Part shown: positions 9,536-17,844 of the stretch, piece by piece
Numbering within the stretch: position 1 is the first letter of the stretch
How the letters are laid out: every line of letters starts with the position of its first letter
NCBI RefSeq assembly: GCF_902833905.1
Contig: NZ_CADFGP010000008.1
Span: 125,608 to 189,607 of the forward strand
Reading direction: 5' to 3'
Length of the DNA stretch: 64,000 nucleotides
Origin: Paraburkholderia tuberum STM678
GTDB lineage: Bacteria; Pseudomonadota; Gammaproteobacteria; Burkholderiales; Burkholderiaceae
Notes under the pieces: model-generated
What the model was told of the DNA's origin: nothing
Databases searched by the model: none
What the model saw: the letters and a program-made list of their open reading frames with translations, nothing else
Program-made: the position numbers and the translations under genes

Positions 9536-9803
9536 TTGTGCTAAACCGCTCCGCAGGCGCTGGCTTTTATGGGCATTGAATAATCGTCGCGGTGATTTGC
9601 GACCCGGCGCGTGGCCATCGCACGCCGGAAGCGGGCGGGCTGACGGAGCCGGTTGCGCGAAGACAGCGGGAATGCGGACGTCAATGGGTAAGGAATGCGG
9701 AGTTTCGCGGCATTGTGATGGTGCGACGACGCTAAAGCACGAGTGGGTTCGCGCTGGCCGCATGGGGGAAGACCAACGTACGCGCGGGTGGTGCTGATGC
9801 CGG

Positions 9804-11024
9804 TCAGTGCACATGGCTCGGGTCAGGCGGAGCCCGCGGCAGGATGCCGGGCGTGTCGCCAGGCAGCGCGCCTTCGATACGGACCATGTGGCCCTTGCCG
9901 CACACGGGGCAATCGCGTAGTGACCTGCCGGTGAGCCGCTGGTAACGGTCACGGTAGTCTTCTGCGGTGGCGGGTGACGCGGCGGCGGGCGGCTCGACAC
10001 CGAGCAGCCGCCGGCAGGTGGCCAGGCGCGCCGCCCGATGGCAGTTGGCGAGCCACCCGTAGCTGCGGATACGCTTGAAGCCGTCGGGCAGCACGTGCAG
10101 CACGAAGCGGCGGATGAACTCGTCAGCCGTCAGGGTCATGGTCCTGTGGCGGGCTTCGTGACGGTAGTCCTTCCAGCGGAACAGGACCGAATCGCCATCA
10201 AAGCGCAGCAACCGGTTATTCGAGATGGCGACGCGATGCGTGTAGCGGCCCAGGTAGTCGAGCACCTGTGCGGCGCCGCCAAACGGTGGTTTCGCGTAGA
10301 CGACCCACTCCACGTGGGTAGCGGGCGCGAGCCAGGCGGCGAACGCTCGCGGGTCACGCAACGGCTCGAGCTGGCCATGGAAGCGCAGCGCGCCGGCGTC
10401 GAACGCGCGGCGCAGCTGGTCAAGAAAGAGCCGCCGGAAGAGCCGCGAGAGCACCCGCGCGGGCAGGAAGAAGCCGGGCCGGCAGGCGAGCCAGCGCTCG
10501 CCGTCCGGGGCGATGCCCCCGCCGGGTACGACGCAATGCACGTGCGGATGGTGCAGCAGGTTCTGCCCCCACGTGTGCAGGACCGTGATGAAGCCGATCT
10601 CCGCGCCCAGGTGTTTCGGATCGGCGGCGATGGTGCGCAGCGTCTCGGCGCTGGTGCGAAACAGCAGATCGTAGACCGTCTTCTTGTTCTGGTACGCGAG
10701 CGCGGCGACGGGCTCGGGGAGTGTGAAGACGACGTGGAAGTATTCGACCGCGGGAAGCAGCTCGGCGCGCCGGCGTTCGAGCCATTGCGCGCGGGCGAGC
10801 GACTGGCACTTCGGACAGCAGCGATGGCGACACGAGTCGTAGGCAATGCGCTGATGGCCGCAGGCATCGCACTGCTCGGCATGACCGCCGAGCGCGGCGG
10901 TGCGGCACAGCTCGATGGCGCTCATCGCGCGCCGCTGGGCACGACTGAGGGCGTCGGCGTGGGTCTGCCGGTACTGTGGGCCGCAGCGGCGGAAGATGTC
11001 CGCCACCTCGAGCGCCGGTCGCAT
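9804..11024 (-). CDS. IS91-family HUH (rolling-circle) transposase
   Basis: This 406-residue transposase has an N-terminal zinc-binding region with clustered cysteines (CDACGHQR, then CRHRCCPKC), the HUH metal-binding motif HHPHVHCVV (about residues 158-166) and a downstream tyrosine region DYLGRYTHRVAISNN (Tyr about 257/261). It nicks and rejoins single-stranded DNA during one-ended rolling-circle transposition. The ATG at 11024 is chosen because it lies 8 bases after the stop of the recombinase gene. A GTG at 11114 would overlap that gene. The gene appears intact and co-transcribed with the recombinase. Confidence 0.9.
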   Translation of the reverse strand: MRPALEVADIFRRCGPQYRQTHADALSRAQRRAMSAIELCRTAALGGHAEQCDACGHQRIAYDSCRHRCCPKCQSLARAQWLERRRAELLPAVEYFHVVFTLPEPVAALAYQNKKTVYDLLFRTSAETLRTIAADPKHLGAEIGFITVLHTWGQNLLHHPHVHCVVPGGGIAPDGERWLACRPGFFLPARVLSRLFRRLFLDQLRRAFDAGALRFHGQLEPLRDPRAFAAWLAPATHVEWVVYAKPPFGGAAQVLDYLGRYTHRVAISNNRLLRFDGDSVLFRWKDYRHEARHRTMTLTADEFIRRFVLHVLPDGFKRIRSYGWLANCHRAARLATCRRLLGVEPPAAASPATAEDYRDRYQRLTGRSLRDCPVCGKGHMVRIEGALPGDTPGILPRAPPDPSHVH

Positions 11025-11032
11025 CGCCGGCT

Positions 11033-11911
11033 TCAGAAGTACTCGGGCGCAGGCGGCTGGGAGGGAGTGGGTGCGGGATGCGGCAGCAGGTCGAAGGGAC
11101 TGGTGGTGGCGCACACGGTGCTCGTGGCCAGCTTGAGGTACCGTGCCGTGGTCGCCATGCTGCGATGTCCCATGAGCAGCTGGATCCGGCGTACATCGGC
11201 ACCGGTTTCCAGCAGATGAGTGGCGAACGCGTGCCTCAAGGAATGTGGTGTAACGGGTTTCGTGATGCCGCTGCGCTCACGTGCAAGCTGGCATGCGTCG
11301 CCCACGGCATGGCGGCTGATGGGCCGCCCCGGAATGCTGCCTGGAAAGAGCCATTCCCTCGGATGGGCGTCGTGCCAGTACAGTCGCAGGACCTCGAGCA
11401 GACGCGGCGAGAGCATTACGTAGCGATCCTTACGGCCTTTACCCTGACAGACTCGGATCATCATCCGCTGGCTGTCGATATCGGTGACCTTCAGATGCAC
11501 GACTTCGGAGACACGCAGGCCGGCCGCATAGGCCGTCATCAGGATGGCGCGCTGCTTCAGGCTGGGAATCGACTCGAAGAAACGCGTGACTTCCTCGAAG
11601 CTCAGGATGACGGGCAGCTTCACGGGCCGTTTGGGCAACGGGAAATCCTCGTCACTCCAGTCCCGCCTGAGCGTGATGCGGTACAGGAAGCGCAGCGAGC
11701 CTACGGCGAGTTGGACACTGGCTGGCGCGAGCTTGCGTTCGTTGGTCAGGTGGATAATCCAGGCACGGATCTCTTCTGGACCGAGCACCTCGGGTGAGCG
11801 GCGGAAGTGCCGGGCGAAACTGGCAACCTGCAGGAGATAGGTCTTCTGCGTGTTGACAGCAAGGTTGCGGATCTGCATGTCGTGCAGCATGCGTTGGCGG
11901 AGCAGTGTCAT
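11033..11911 (-). CDS. tyrosine recombinase of the IS91-type element
   Basis: A 292-residue XerC/D-like recombinase. The N-terminal SAM-like core-binding domain occupies about residues 1-90. The catalytic domain holds the full set: Arg about 133 (AAGLRVSEV), Lys about 158 (GKGRKDRYV), His-x-x-Arg about 223-226 (TPHSLRHAF), His about 249 (LLMGHRS) and the nucleophile Tyr about 258 (TARYLKL). The ATG at 11911 has GGAGG seven bases upstream. It sits directly upstream of the HUH transposase in the same operon, a pairing seen in some IS91-family elements. The role may be to resolve transposition intermediates, which is inference. Confidence 0.9.
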   Translation of the reverse strand: MTLLRQRMLHDMQIRNLAVNTQKTYLLQVASFARHFRRSPEVLGPEEIRAWIIHLTNERKLAPASVQLAVGSLRFLYRITLRRDWSDEDFPLPKRPVKLPVILSFEEVTRFFESIPSLKQRAILMTAYAAGLRVSEVVHLKVTDIDSQRMMIRVCQGKGRKDRYVMLSPRLLEVLRLYWHDAHPREWLFPGSIPGRPISRHAVGDACQLARERSGITKPVTPHSLRHAFATHLLETGADVRRIQLLMGHRSMATTARYLKLATSTVCATTSPFDLLPHPAPTPSQPPAPEYF

Positions 11912-12064
11912 GGCGAACCTCCAGGAGACAGGGGATGGCATGCCCGGTCGGGCACCTCCATGCTGCTCCTGGCCGCCTGCTCGTCCCTTCCTCGTGCCCC
12001 GGCATCCGATAACCGTCCTGACCGAACGCCAGGCACTGACCTCCGCTTCCCTCCCACTACCGCG

Positions 12065-12493
12065 TCAGCGGTTTAGTACAAGGCCGATTATGCCAAGTCG
12101 TTGATTATGGAAAGTAGCTGGCCGGCGCCCCCCCAGAGAGCCGATGGGCAGCGGCCAACCTGCCTGAAGTAAATGCATGGCGGTGGCGTGACGGACGGTA
12201 TGAGGCGATACATGTCGCTTTGCAAGGCTGGGGCAGGTTCCGGCTGCGTTCCCGGTAGCCAGTGTTAGCCTCAATGCAACATTGGCTCTCGTCATTGCAT
12301 GGCCATTCCGGTTCGGAAACAGCGGCGATGTGGGTTGGAATTCAGAATTTACCTTATCGTCAGGGCGCAGCTTTCTCGGATCGACTGCGCGCCGCTCGAA
12401 ATTCTGTCGCAAGAACAAACCGACTATGCGGAGTTGATTACTACGTGTTGTGGCTGCCAGTCCCCGCGCATCGTGCAAACTGGTTGGCTTCAT
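12065..12493 (-). pseudogene. C-terminal fragment of a RIT-type tyrosine recombinase
   Basis: The middle of this frame (PLFPNRNGHAMTR ... VSPHTVRHATAMHLLQAG) is the catalytic-domain region of a XerD-like recombinase, with the His-x-x-Arg box. The sequence before it (ending KLRPDDKVN) and after it does not continue the family. The last ~20 residues are translated from the terminal repeat itself, and the nucleophilic tyrosine is missing. The fragment resembles the third protein of recombinase-in-trio (RIT) elements. It lies wholly inside a pair of 38-bp inverted repeats, so it is the remaining core of a deleted element. Confidence 0.65.
12081..12118 (+). repeat. left 38-bp inverted repeat of the recombinase remnant
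   Basis: This 38-bp sequence is repeated in inverted orientation at 12611-12648 with a single mismatch. Inside it GATTATGC(C/A)AAGT and GATTATGGAAAGT form two direct repeats spaced by CGTT, the layout expected for paired recombinase binding sites. Its first base is shared with the IS91-type right end. Confidence 0.85.
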
Positions 12494-12610
12494 AACGGTC
12501 CCCTGAAGTGGAACCGTTACTCCAGATCAACGCTGAAATTATGTCGAGTTCCCAGCTGAACCGCCTGCTGCCGGCCCCTTGTTTGCCGGGCCTCGTCGGC
12601 AATCGGCTCG

Positions 12611-12648
12611 GCTACTTTCCATAATCAACGACTTTGCATAATCGGCCT
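12611..12648 (-). repeat. right 38-bp inverted repeat of the recombinase remnant
   Basis: The exact inverted partner of 12081-12118 apart from one base. Together they bound a ~568-bp mini-element containing only a recombinase fragment, so it would need recombinases in trans to move. Confidence 0.85.
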
Positions 12649-12875
12649 AAGCCGACGCTCGTACTTCAGGAACCGTGCGGCGGCTGCACGTCCCTTTGCT
12701 GTCATTCGCGAAGCGGTGCGGTCGAATGTCAGCTTCCCAGCACCGCGGTTGAGTCTTAACGGTAGAGTCGAGATGTGGCGCGGTAGCGGTAGGTTCGGTT
12801 TGTCTGTTGCCGCCTCTTTCGTCTGGCGGTGCCCGAGTAACCTCGCCTTAGCCCCGTTTCCACACCCCGCTCATC

Positions 12876-12908
12876 GAACCGGACATGCAGATCTCCCGCA
12901 TCCGGCTC
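12876..12908 (-). ncRNA. group II intron domain V
   Basis: Read on the minus strand, GAGCCGGATGCGG pairs with TGTCCGGTTC around a short internal bulge and loop, giving the 33-34-nt catalytic hairpin that follows bacterial group II intron ORFs. It lies 35 bases after the reverse transcriptase stop. The sequence matches the usual GAGCCGNATGCG consensus. Confidence 0.8.
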
Positions 12909-12942
12909 TCGGACAAGACATCACGCCTTCGTACACGGCACG

Positions 12943-13738
12943 TTACACCCAAGGCCCCGTCAGGCGCACAAGACCGAAGTGCTTGTAGAGATGCGGGCGT
13001 GGATAGCCCCCGTGCCTGCTTCGCCTGACTTTGTACTTGTTGCGTAACCACCGGCGCAACCGCGTCGCGGTGTAGCTGTCGAGCGCCCGATACGCGCGTC
13101 TGTCCGTGCCTACATTGAAGTAGTTCGCCCAGCCGCGTAACGTGCGGTTCAACTTGCCCACCAGTTCCGTGGTTTCTTGCCACACCATCCTGAGAGCAGT
13201 CATCGCATGGATCTTTTCAACCATGCGACGGATACTCTTCTTCGACGGGCGCATGCCCATACGGGCCTGGCCTGTCGTCGCCGAGTACAGCCGCCCAAAG
13301 GTGTAACCCAGGAAGTCGAATTCGCCTTCCGGCACCTGGCAGATTCGTGTCTTCTCCTCATTGACCGTCAACTTTAGCTTGCCCATGATCGCGCGCAGTC
13401 GCGACAAGGCTTCCTCAGCCTTACCCCGCTTGCACAGGATCACGAGATCGTCCGCGTAGGTCACGATTCGACTGCCAAGACTTCGCTCAAGCCCGAGCTT
13501 CTTCCATGCCAGCACAAACCGGCGCATGTACACATTTGCCAGCAGTGGTGAGATGGGTGAACCCTGGGGAATGCCGCGCCTGCTGTCCCTGGCCTCCGTC
13601 GTACGTTTCTTCCGGCCTCGGTCATCGGTTTCTTCAACGGGGCATTCCAGCCACATCCTGATCAGATGCAGCACGCGCCGATCGACGATGCGTCGCGCGA
13701 GCGACAACATCAATTCGGCGTGGGGAATACTTCCGAAG
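12943..13738 (-). pseudogene. ltrA: group II intron reverse transcriptase, C-terminal part (split)
   Basis: This is the 3' portion of a group II intron reverse transcriptase/maturase. It begins at [10 protein letters not shown] and includes RT motif 4 ([14 protein letters not shown]), the catalytic YADD ([12 protein letters not shown]), RT motifs 6-7 ([11 protein letters not shown]) and the maturase (X) domain ([19 protein letters not shown]). It joins perfectly in sequence to the N-terminal part at 16463-17043 if the inserted element is removed. As it stands it has no proper start and lacks the first catalytic aspartate. Confidence 0.9.
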
Positions 13739-13772
13739 GAAGCCACGACAGACTACCCCATCCCACGACGTT

Positions 13773-14216
13773 CCTGAATCAGTCGTCATCACACGAGCTG
13801 GCCATCCGTTCGAAGGCCAGCGCCTACAGGTCATCAGCCGACGGCAACGCGCCGGCCGATTACACTTTCTGCTGATCCTGCCCGACGAGTCCCGCGGGCT
13901 TATTCCCATCGACTGGACCGACTTCCCAGCGTCCACAGCCAACGGCGTCACCATCGCCGCCGCTTCGCGAGCCGACGCCATCGGTTCACTCGCCGATCTT
14001 CTCCGCGCTCGCGCGATCATTGACGCTTTACTGCGCCAGACGGAACAGGAGAGCGACGATGCAACTGAACCTGCCCCTAGCGGACCTGCCGTCGGACGAC
14101 GGCAGCCTATGGGAACAACTGGACCAAACGGCGCGCGACGCGGTGATCGACGCACTCGCTCGCGCAATCGCAAGGGTCGTGACGCAAAGCCGTCAGGGCC
14201 AGCGGGAGAACGATGA
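13773..14216 (+). CDS. small protein of the recombinase module (DUF5372-like), start unclear
   Basis: An open frame reads PESVVITRAGHPFEGQR, then a LHFLLILPDESRG segment and IPIDWTDFP, a pattern I associate with the DUF5372-type proteins found upstream of this class of recombinase. It ends at TGA 14214-14216, overlapping both following genes. No ATG, GTG or TTG occurs in frame inside the element. The start may be supplied across the junction of the circular form, be non-canonical, or lie in flanking DNA. Function is unknown. Confidence 0.5.
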   Translation, partial: PESVVITRAGHPFEGQRLQVISRRQRAGRLHFLLILPDESRGLIPIDWTDFPASTANGVTIAAASRADAIGSLADLLRARAIIDALLRQTEQESDDATEPAPSGPAVGRRQPMGTTGPNGARRGDRRTRSRNRKGRDAKPSGPAGER

Positions 14217-14223
14217 TGAGTGA
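14059..14223 (+). CDS. small protein upstream of the large serine recombinase
   Basis: A 54-residue protein starting at ATG 14059, behind CAGGAGAGCGACG. It has an N-terminal MQLNLPLADLPSDDGSLWEQ and a predicted helix DAVIDALARAIARVV. It overlaps the DUF5372-like frame upstream and the recombinase start downstream, so the three genes are translationally linked. Similar short genes precede this recombinase class; a recombination directionality or accessory role is conceivable but unproven. Confidence 0.65.
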   Translation: MQLNLPLADLPSDDGSLWEQLDQTARDAVIDALARAIARVVTQSRQGQRENDDE

Positions 14224-16435
14224 GGCCAGCAGCAAGATTAGTCCCAGTCATTTGCAGCGCACCGCGTTCGTCTACATTCGCCAGTCCAGCGCCAACCAGG
14301 TTGAGAACAACCGTGAATCGACGCAACGCCAGTACGCGCTCGCCCAGCGAGCCACCGCCCTCGGCTGGCCCGAGCAGCACGTCTGCGTAGTTGACGACGA
14401 CCTGGGGCTTTCGGGGGCCACTACGGCAAGCCGCGGCGGCTTCGCACGCATGACTGCCGAAGTCGCACTCGGGCACGCCGGCATCATTCTCGGGCTCGAA
14501 GTGTCACGTCTGGCGCGCAACAATTCTGACTGGTACCGGTTGCTCGACCTTTGCACCATGACCGATACGCTTATCGGCGACGCCGACGGCGTGTACAACC
14601 CGGCGCTTTTCAACGATCGTCTGCTTCTCGGCCTGAAGGGCACGATGAGCGAGGCCGAACTGCATACCCTGCGTGCGCGTCTCGACGGTGGCATCCGGAA
14701 CAAGGCTGCACGAGGCGAACTGCGACGAGGTCTGCCTACTGGAATGGTTTGGGGCGAGGCTGAAGGCGAGGTGCGACTGCATCCGGACGAAGCCGTTATC
14801 AGCGTGCTGCGTGCGGTGTTCGCCCGCTTTAGCGAGTTCGGCACAGCTCGCCGTGTCTGGCTATGGTTTCGCGCAGAGAACCTATCGTTCCCGCTGCAGC
14901 TCAACTACAGCACCCCTGAAGCGATCCGCTGGGTCGCACCGACCTACATCGCGATCTACAACGTGCTCACCAATCCGGTTTATGCTGGTGCCTACTGTTA
15001 CGGCAAGAGCCGCAAAGAACGCTATGTCGACGAGCACGGTGTGCTCAAGACACGGATACGACGCCTGCCTCAGTCGCAGTGGTCCGTGCTCATCCGCGAT
15101 CATCATGAAGGTTACATCGATTGGGCAACCTACGAGACCAATCAAATGCGTCTGGCTACCAATACCAAGCCCCGCCCCCACGAAGCCGGCGGCGCCGTGA
15201 GAGAAGGTACCGCCTTGCTGCAAGGTCTGGCAACCTGTGGCCACTGCAGCCGCAAACTTCGAACTCACTATCGTGGAACCAACCAGACGCCTGGTTACCA
15301 CTGCTCGAACAAAGGGATCGAGAATAGTCGCGGCGTCTACTGCCTTAACGTCGGCGGCCTGCAAATCGACGCGGCAGTTACTCAGGCCTTTCTCCATGCG
15401 GTTGAACCCGCAGGCCTTGAGGCTGCCGTACGCGCGGCTGAACGTCTCGAAGCTGATCATGATGCCGCGCTCGCGCAGTGGCGCCTGAGCGTTGAACGGG
15501 CGCAGTATGAAGCACAGCGTGCCGAGCGGCGATACCGTGCCGTGGATCCCGAGAACCGCCTCGTCGCACGCGGGCTCGAAGCGCAATGGGAGAAGCAGTT
15601 GTACGAACTCGAGCAGGCACAGCAGGAGCTTGCCCGTCGTGAACAACTTCGTCCGCGAACATTGAGTGCTCAGGAACGACACAACCTGCTCTCGCTCGGC
15701 CAGGATCTCCAGCGCTTATGGGAGGCGCCGAGCCTCGCCGTGCGCGACAGGAAGCAGTTGCTGCGCACGCTACTCGAAGAGGTTTCGATTACCGTCAATC
15801 GCGAACAATATCAGGCTCATCTGAAGCTGCGCTGGCGCGGCGGCAAGCTCACCGAATGCGATGTTGCACTACCTCGCTCGCGTCCTGCCACCATTCGCAC
15901 CGACGAAGATACCCTGGCATTGGTACGTCGACTCGCGCAGCACTATCCCGATGCGACCATCGCAGGCATCCTCAACGCGCAAGGCCGTCTGAGCGCACAG
16001 GGCCTTCGTTTCAACCAGAACCTTGTTGGCAACCTGCGCCGTCACTGGAAGATTCCCTGCTTCGAACCACCGGCTGAACGGCCTGAAGGAGAACTGCTCA
16101 GCATTCGCCAGGCCGCCCGGGTACTGTGCACCGCACCGTCGACACTCCACCGCTGGGTCAACGCCGGCTTCATCGCTGGCGAGCATCCCACGACCGGCGC
16201 ACCTTGGCGCATCCGCATCACGGAAGCGTTGCGTGGCCTCTTTGTTGATAGTACTCCTGATGGATACGTCGCCATGCAAGTCGCAACGCGACGACTTGGC
16301 GTTTCCCGTCAAACGGTGTTGCAGCGTGTAAAGCGCGGCGAACTCGACGCCGTACTGGTCCGTCGTGGACGAGCCAAAGGCTTACGTATCAAGGTCGTCA
16401 ACGATCAGCCGGACTTCTTCGAACGCACTTCATGA
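14213..16435 (+). CDS. large serine recombinase
   Basis: A 740-residue site-specific recombinase. The N-terminal resolvase domain holds the catalytic motif YIRQSS (Ser about 25), the LGLEVSRLARNN active-site segment and the conserved EAELHTLRARLDGG helix. The recombinase domain (about 170-330) includes the NPVYAGAYCYG segment. A zinc ribbon has CGHC (about 341-344) and later cysteines near 363 and 376. A coiled-coil stretch (about 400-480) follows, and a C-terminal extension with two helix-turn-helix-like segments (IRQAARVLCTAPSTLHRW and QVATRRLGVSRQTVLQR). ATGATG at 14213/14216 offers two starts. It integrates and excises the surrounding element with a 2-bp core. Confidence 0.93.
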   Translation: MMSEASSKISPSHLQRTAFVYIRQSSANQVENNRESTQRQYALAQRATALGWPEQHVCVVDDDLGLSGATTASRGGFARMTAEVALGHAGIILGLEVSRLARNNSDWYRLLDLCTMTDTLIGDADGVYNPALFNDRLLLGLKGTMSEAELHTLRARLDGGIRNKAARGELRRGLPTGMVWGEAEGEVRLHPDEAVISVLRAVFARFSEFGTARRVWLWFRAENLSFPLQLNYSTPEAIRWVAPTYIAIYNVLTNPVYAGAYCYGKSRKERYVDEHGVLKTRIRRLPQSQWSVLIRDHHEGYIDWATYETNQMRLATNTKPRPHEAGGAVREGTALLQGLATCGHCSRKLRTHYRGTNQTPGYHCSNKGIENSRGVYCLNVGGLQIDAAVTQAFLHAVEPAGLEAAVRAAERLEADHDAALAQWRLSVERAQYEAQRAERRYRAVDPENRLVARGLEAQWEKQLYELEQAQQELARREQLRPRTLSAQERHNLLSLGQDLQRLWEAPSLAVRDRKQLLRTLLEEVSITVNREQYQAHLKLRWRGGKLTECDVALPRSRPATIRTDEDTLALVRRLAQHYPDATIAGILNAQGRLSAQGLRFNQNLVGNLRRHWKIPCFEPPAERPEGELLSIRQAARVLCTAPSTLHRWVNAGFIAGEHPTTGAPWRIRITEALRGLFVDSTPDGYVAMQVATRRLGVSRQTVLQRVKRGELDAVLVRRGRAKGLRIKVVNDQPDFFERTS

Positions 16436-16462
16436 ACCAAGGGGCATTGCTATGAGAGATCC

Positions 16463-17043
16463 AAGTAGTCCGCCAGGTCGGCGTCAACGACGTCCGTACG
16501 ACCGCGAAACAGCAGTTCCTCCACCTCGACTACCGCTTGCTGGGCATTGCGGCCCGGCCGGTAGGCGTACTGCTCGGGTGGAAGGTCGGCTTCGAAGATC
16601 GGTTCGAGCACCAGCATCGCTGCTGTCATGCACACCCGGTCTCGCAGGGTCGAGATGCCCAGTGGCCTCAGCTTGCCATTGGCCTTCGGGATAAACACTC
16701 TTCTGATAGGGTCCGGCCGGTAATTCTCCTGCCTGAGCGCAAGCGCCAGTTCGCCGAGCCACCGCTGCACCCCATACGCTTCGACCTCCGCGAAGTCTTG
16801 CCGATCGACACCCGGCGCGCCCTTGTTCGAGCGGCACTGGGCGTACGCATGCGCCAGCACATCCTCGCGATAGATCTTGTCGTACAGCGCGTAGAAGCGA
16901 TACCCGGCTTCTGCCTTCGCTTTCGCGTGTAACGCCATCTGCAGCTTCTGAACACGAATCGGAGTTGATAGGTTGCCCAATCTCCACGTCCTCACTACGT
17001 ATTGCGTCTGTCTTGAACTGAGGCCCCTTTCCTCCACCGGCAT
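16463..17043 (-). pseudogene. ltrA: group II intron reverse transcriptase, N-terminal part (split)
   Basis: This is the 5' portion of the same reverse transcriptase: RFYALYDKIYREDVL, the SNKGAPGVDRQDF box, PIRRVFIPKANGKLRPLGI (RT-1) and AYRPGRNAQQAV (RT-2), ending in VVDADLADY, which contains the first catalytic aspartate of RT-3. It then enters the inserted element and terminates after LDLS. Family similarity starts at about STPIRVQKLQ, so the true start is probably near 17000; ATG codons occur at 17043 and 16938. It is non-functional unless the element is excised. Confidence 0.88.
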
Positions 17044-17619
17044 TACCCGACTTCAGCGGTACTACGGGCCTCTCCGTCATCCCAAGGCGCCCGGCCTGTC
17101 CCTCACGGGCGTCCGGTTGATCATCCCTGACCACGCCGAGGGACTTCCCGTGTTGCGTACGCTTTCCTTGTGTACATGCTGTCGCCACTACCCCGGCGCA
17201 GCGACTGGGCGTCCAGCCTGCTCATTCGCCCAGCCGTATCAGCCTTCCCCGATAGGGTTGTCGGGTCGGCCTGCGCATCGACCTTTTCGAGGTTTGCTCG
17301 GCGTTCACTCGCGTTACGGCCTGCACACTCGCGCTGTCACCAATTTGTGACACGCATCACCGAAGGCTTCAGCCATTTCGTTACCTCCATAGCTGCTCTG
17401 GTTGCTTCCGGCTGGAGCGGTTGCCGGGCGGGGCTTACACCCGCTGGAAAGCGCCACCTTTTCACGGCGCACACCCACTCCGGCCCTTGGATCCCGCGTT
17501 ATCTCAACGGCAGCTTTGAAGGGTACAACGGCCATGTGCGCGGTCTCGTCGCACGGCAAGTGCTCGGCGCTCATGACGCTAAAGTACCTCGCCGCCGCTC
17601 CATCCATCAACCATTAGAA

Positions 17620-17844
17620 ATGCTGTCTCATGCCTGCGTACGACACGCTTACCGTGACGGCTCCCGTCACATCGCCGCCAAGACTCGAACACTCGCCCAT
17701 GGACGCCTCTATGCATCCGAAGTATGAGCGCGTTATGCCCACGGAGGACTGCAGCGACCGTTCGTACGATGGTTTTATTTTCGTCGTCCGTCTACCTTGA
17801 TTCCATGGAATTTGAGATTTCATTTCGCATCTGTATCCCGTGAA
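17620..17844 (+). repeat. dispersed repeat, copy 1
   Basis: A segment related (my estimate ~75-80% over the best 150 bases) to the minus strand of 26880-27110 and, more distantly, to 23455-23541. All copies share a reading frame with AATVR(R/T)M, then (V/A)Y, then SM(E/D). In this copy the frame starts at ATG 17725 (MSALCPRRTAATVR) and ends at a TGA near 17844. Whether it codes for a short protein or is a non-coding repeat is open. Confidence 0.6.

Larger units (their letters stand above)
9536..12081 (-). mobile_element. IS91-type element carrying a tyrosine recombinase
   Basis: The element holds a tyrosine recombinase gene followed by an HUH transposase gene, both on the minus strand. A 15-bp inverted repeat with one mismatch bounds them: TTGTGCTAAACCGCT at 9536-9550 and its complement-type partner at 12067-12081. 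No target duplication is visible, as expected for rolling-circle transposition. The right end reads into CAAG, one of the tetranucleotides used by IS91 elements. Terminal inverted repeats are unusual for this family, so these boundaries are an inference. Confidence 0.65.
13736..16465 (+). mobile_element. large-serine-recombinase element inserted in the intron RT gene
   Basis: A ~2.73-kb unit holding three overlapping plus-strand genes. Its ends are defined by comparing the two halves of the interrupted RT gene: the trinucleotide AAG is present at both junctions (13736-13738 and 16463-16465), and fusing there restores codons A-D-Y-F-G-S-I-P. A 2-3-base overlap without long duplications is characteristic of large serine recombinase integration. 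Confidence 0.8.
12830..17554 (-). mobile_element. group II intron, interrupted by a recombinase element
   Basis: The minus strand carries a split intron-encoded reverse transcriptase, a recognisable domain V after the ORF (12876-12908), and ~500 bases of structured-looking, protein-poor sequence before the ORF that fits domains I-III. A GTGCGAC at 17548-17554 could be the 5' end, and the 3' end is probably near 12830-12850. Both ends are estimates. The intron is disrupted by a ~2.7-kb insertion at 13736-16465. Confidence 0.7.

Noticed and set aside
10038..11219. 393-codon plus-strand open frame opposite the IS91-type transposase
   Set aside because: Antisense of a transposase with clear HUH and zinc motifs.
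17170..17727. 185-codon plus-strand frame
   Set aside because: It runs antisense through the structured 5' part of the group II intron and into a repeat; not a plausible gene.
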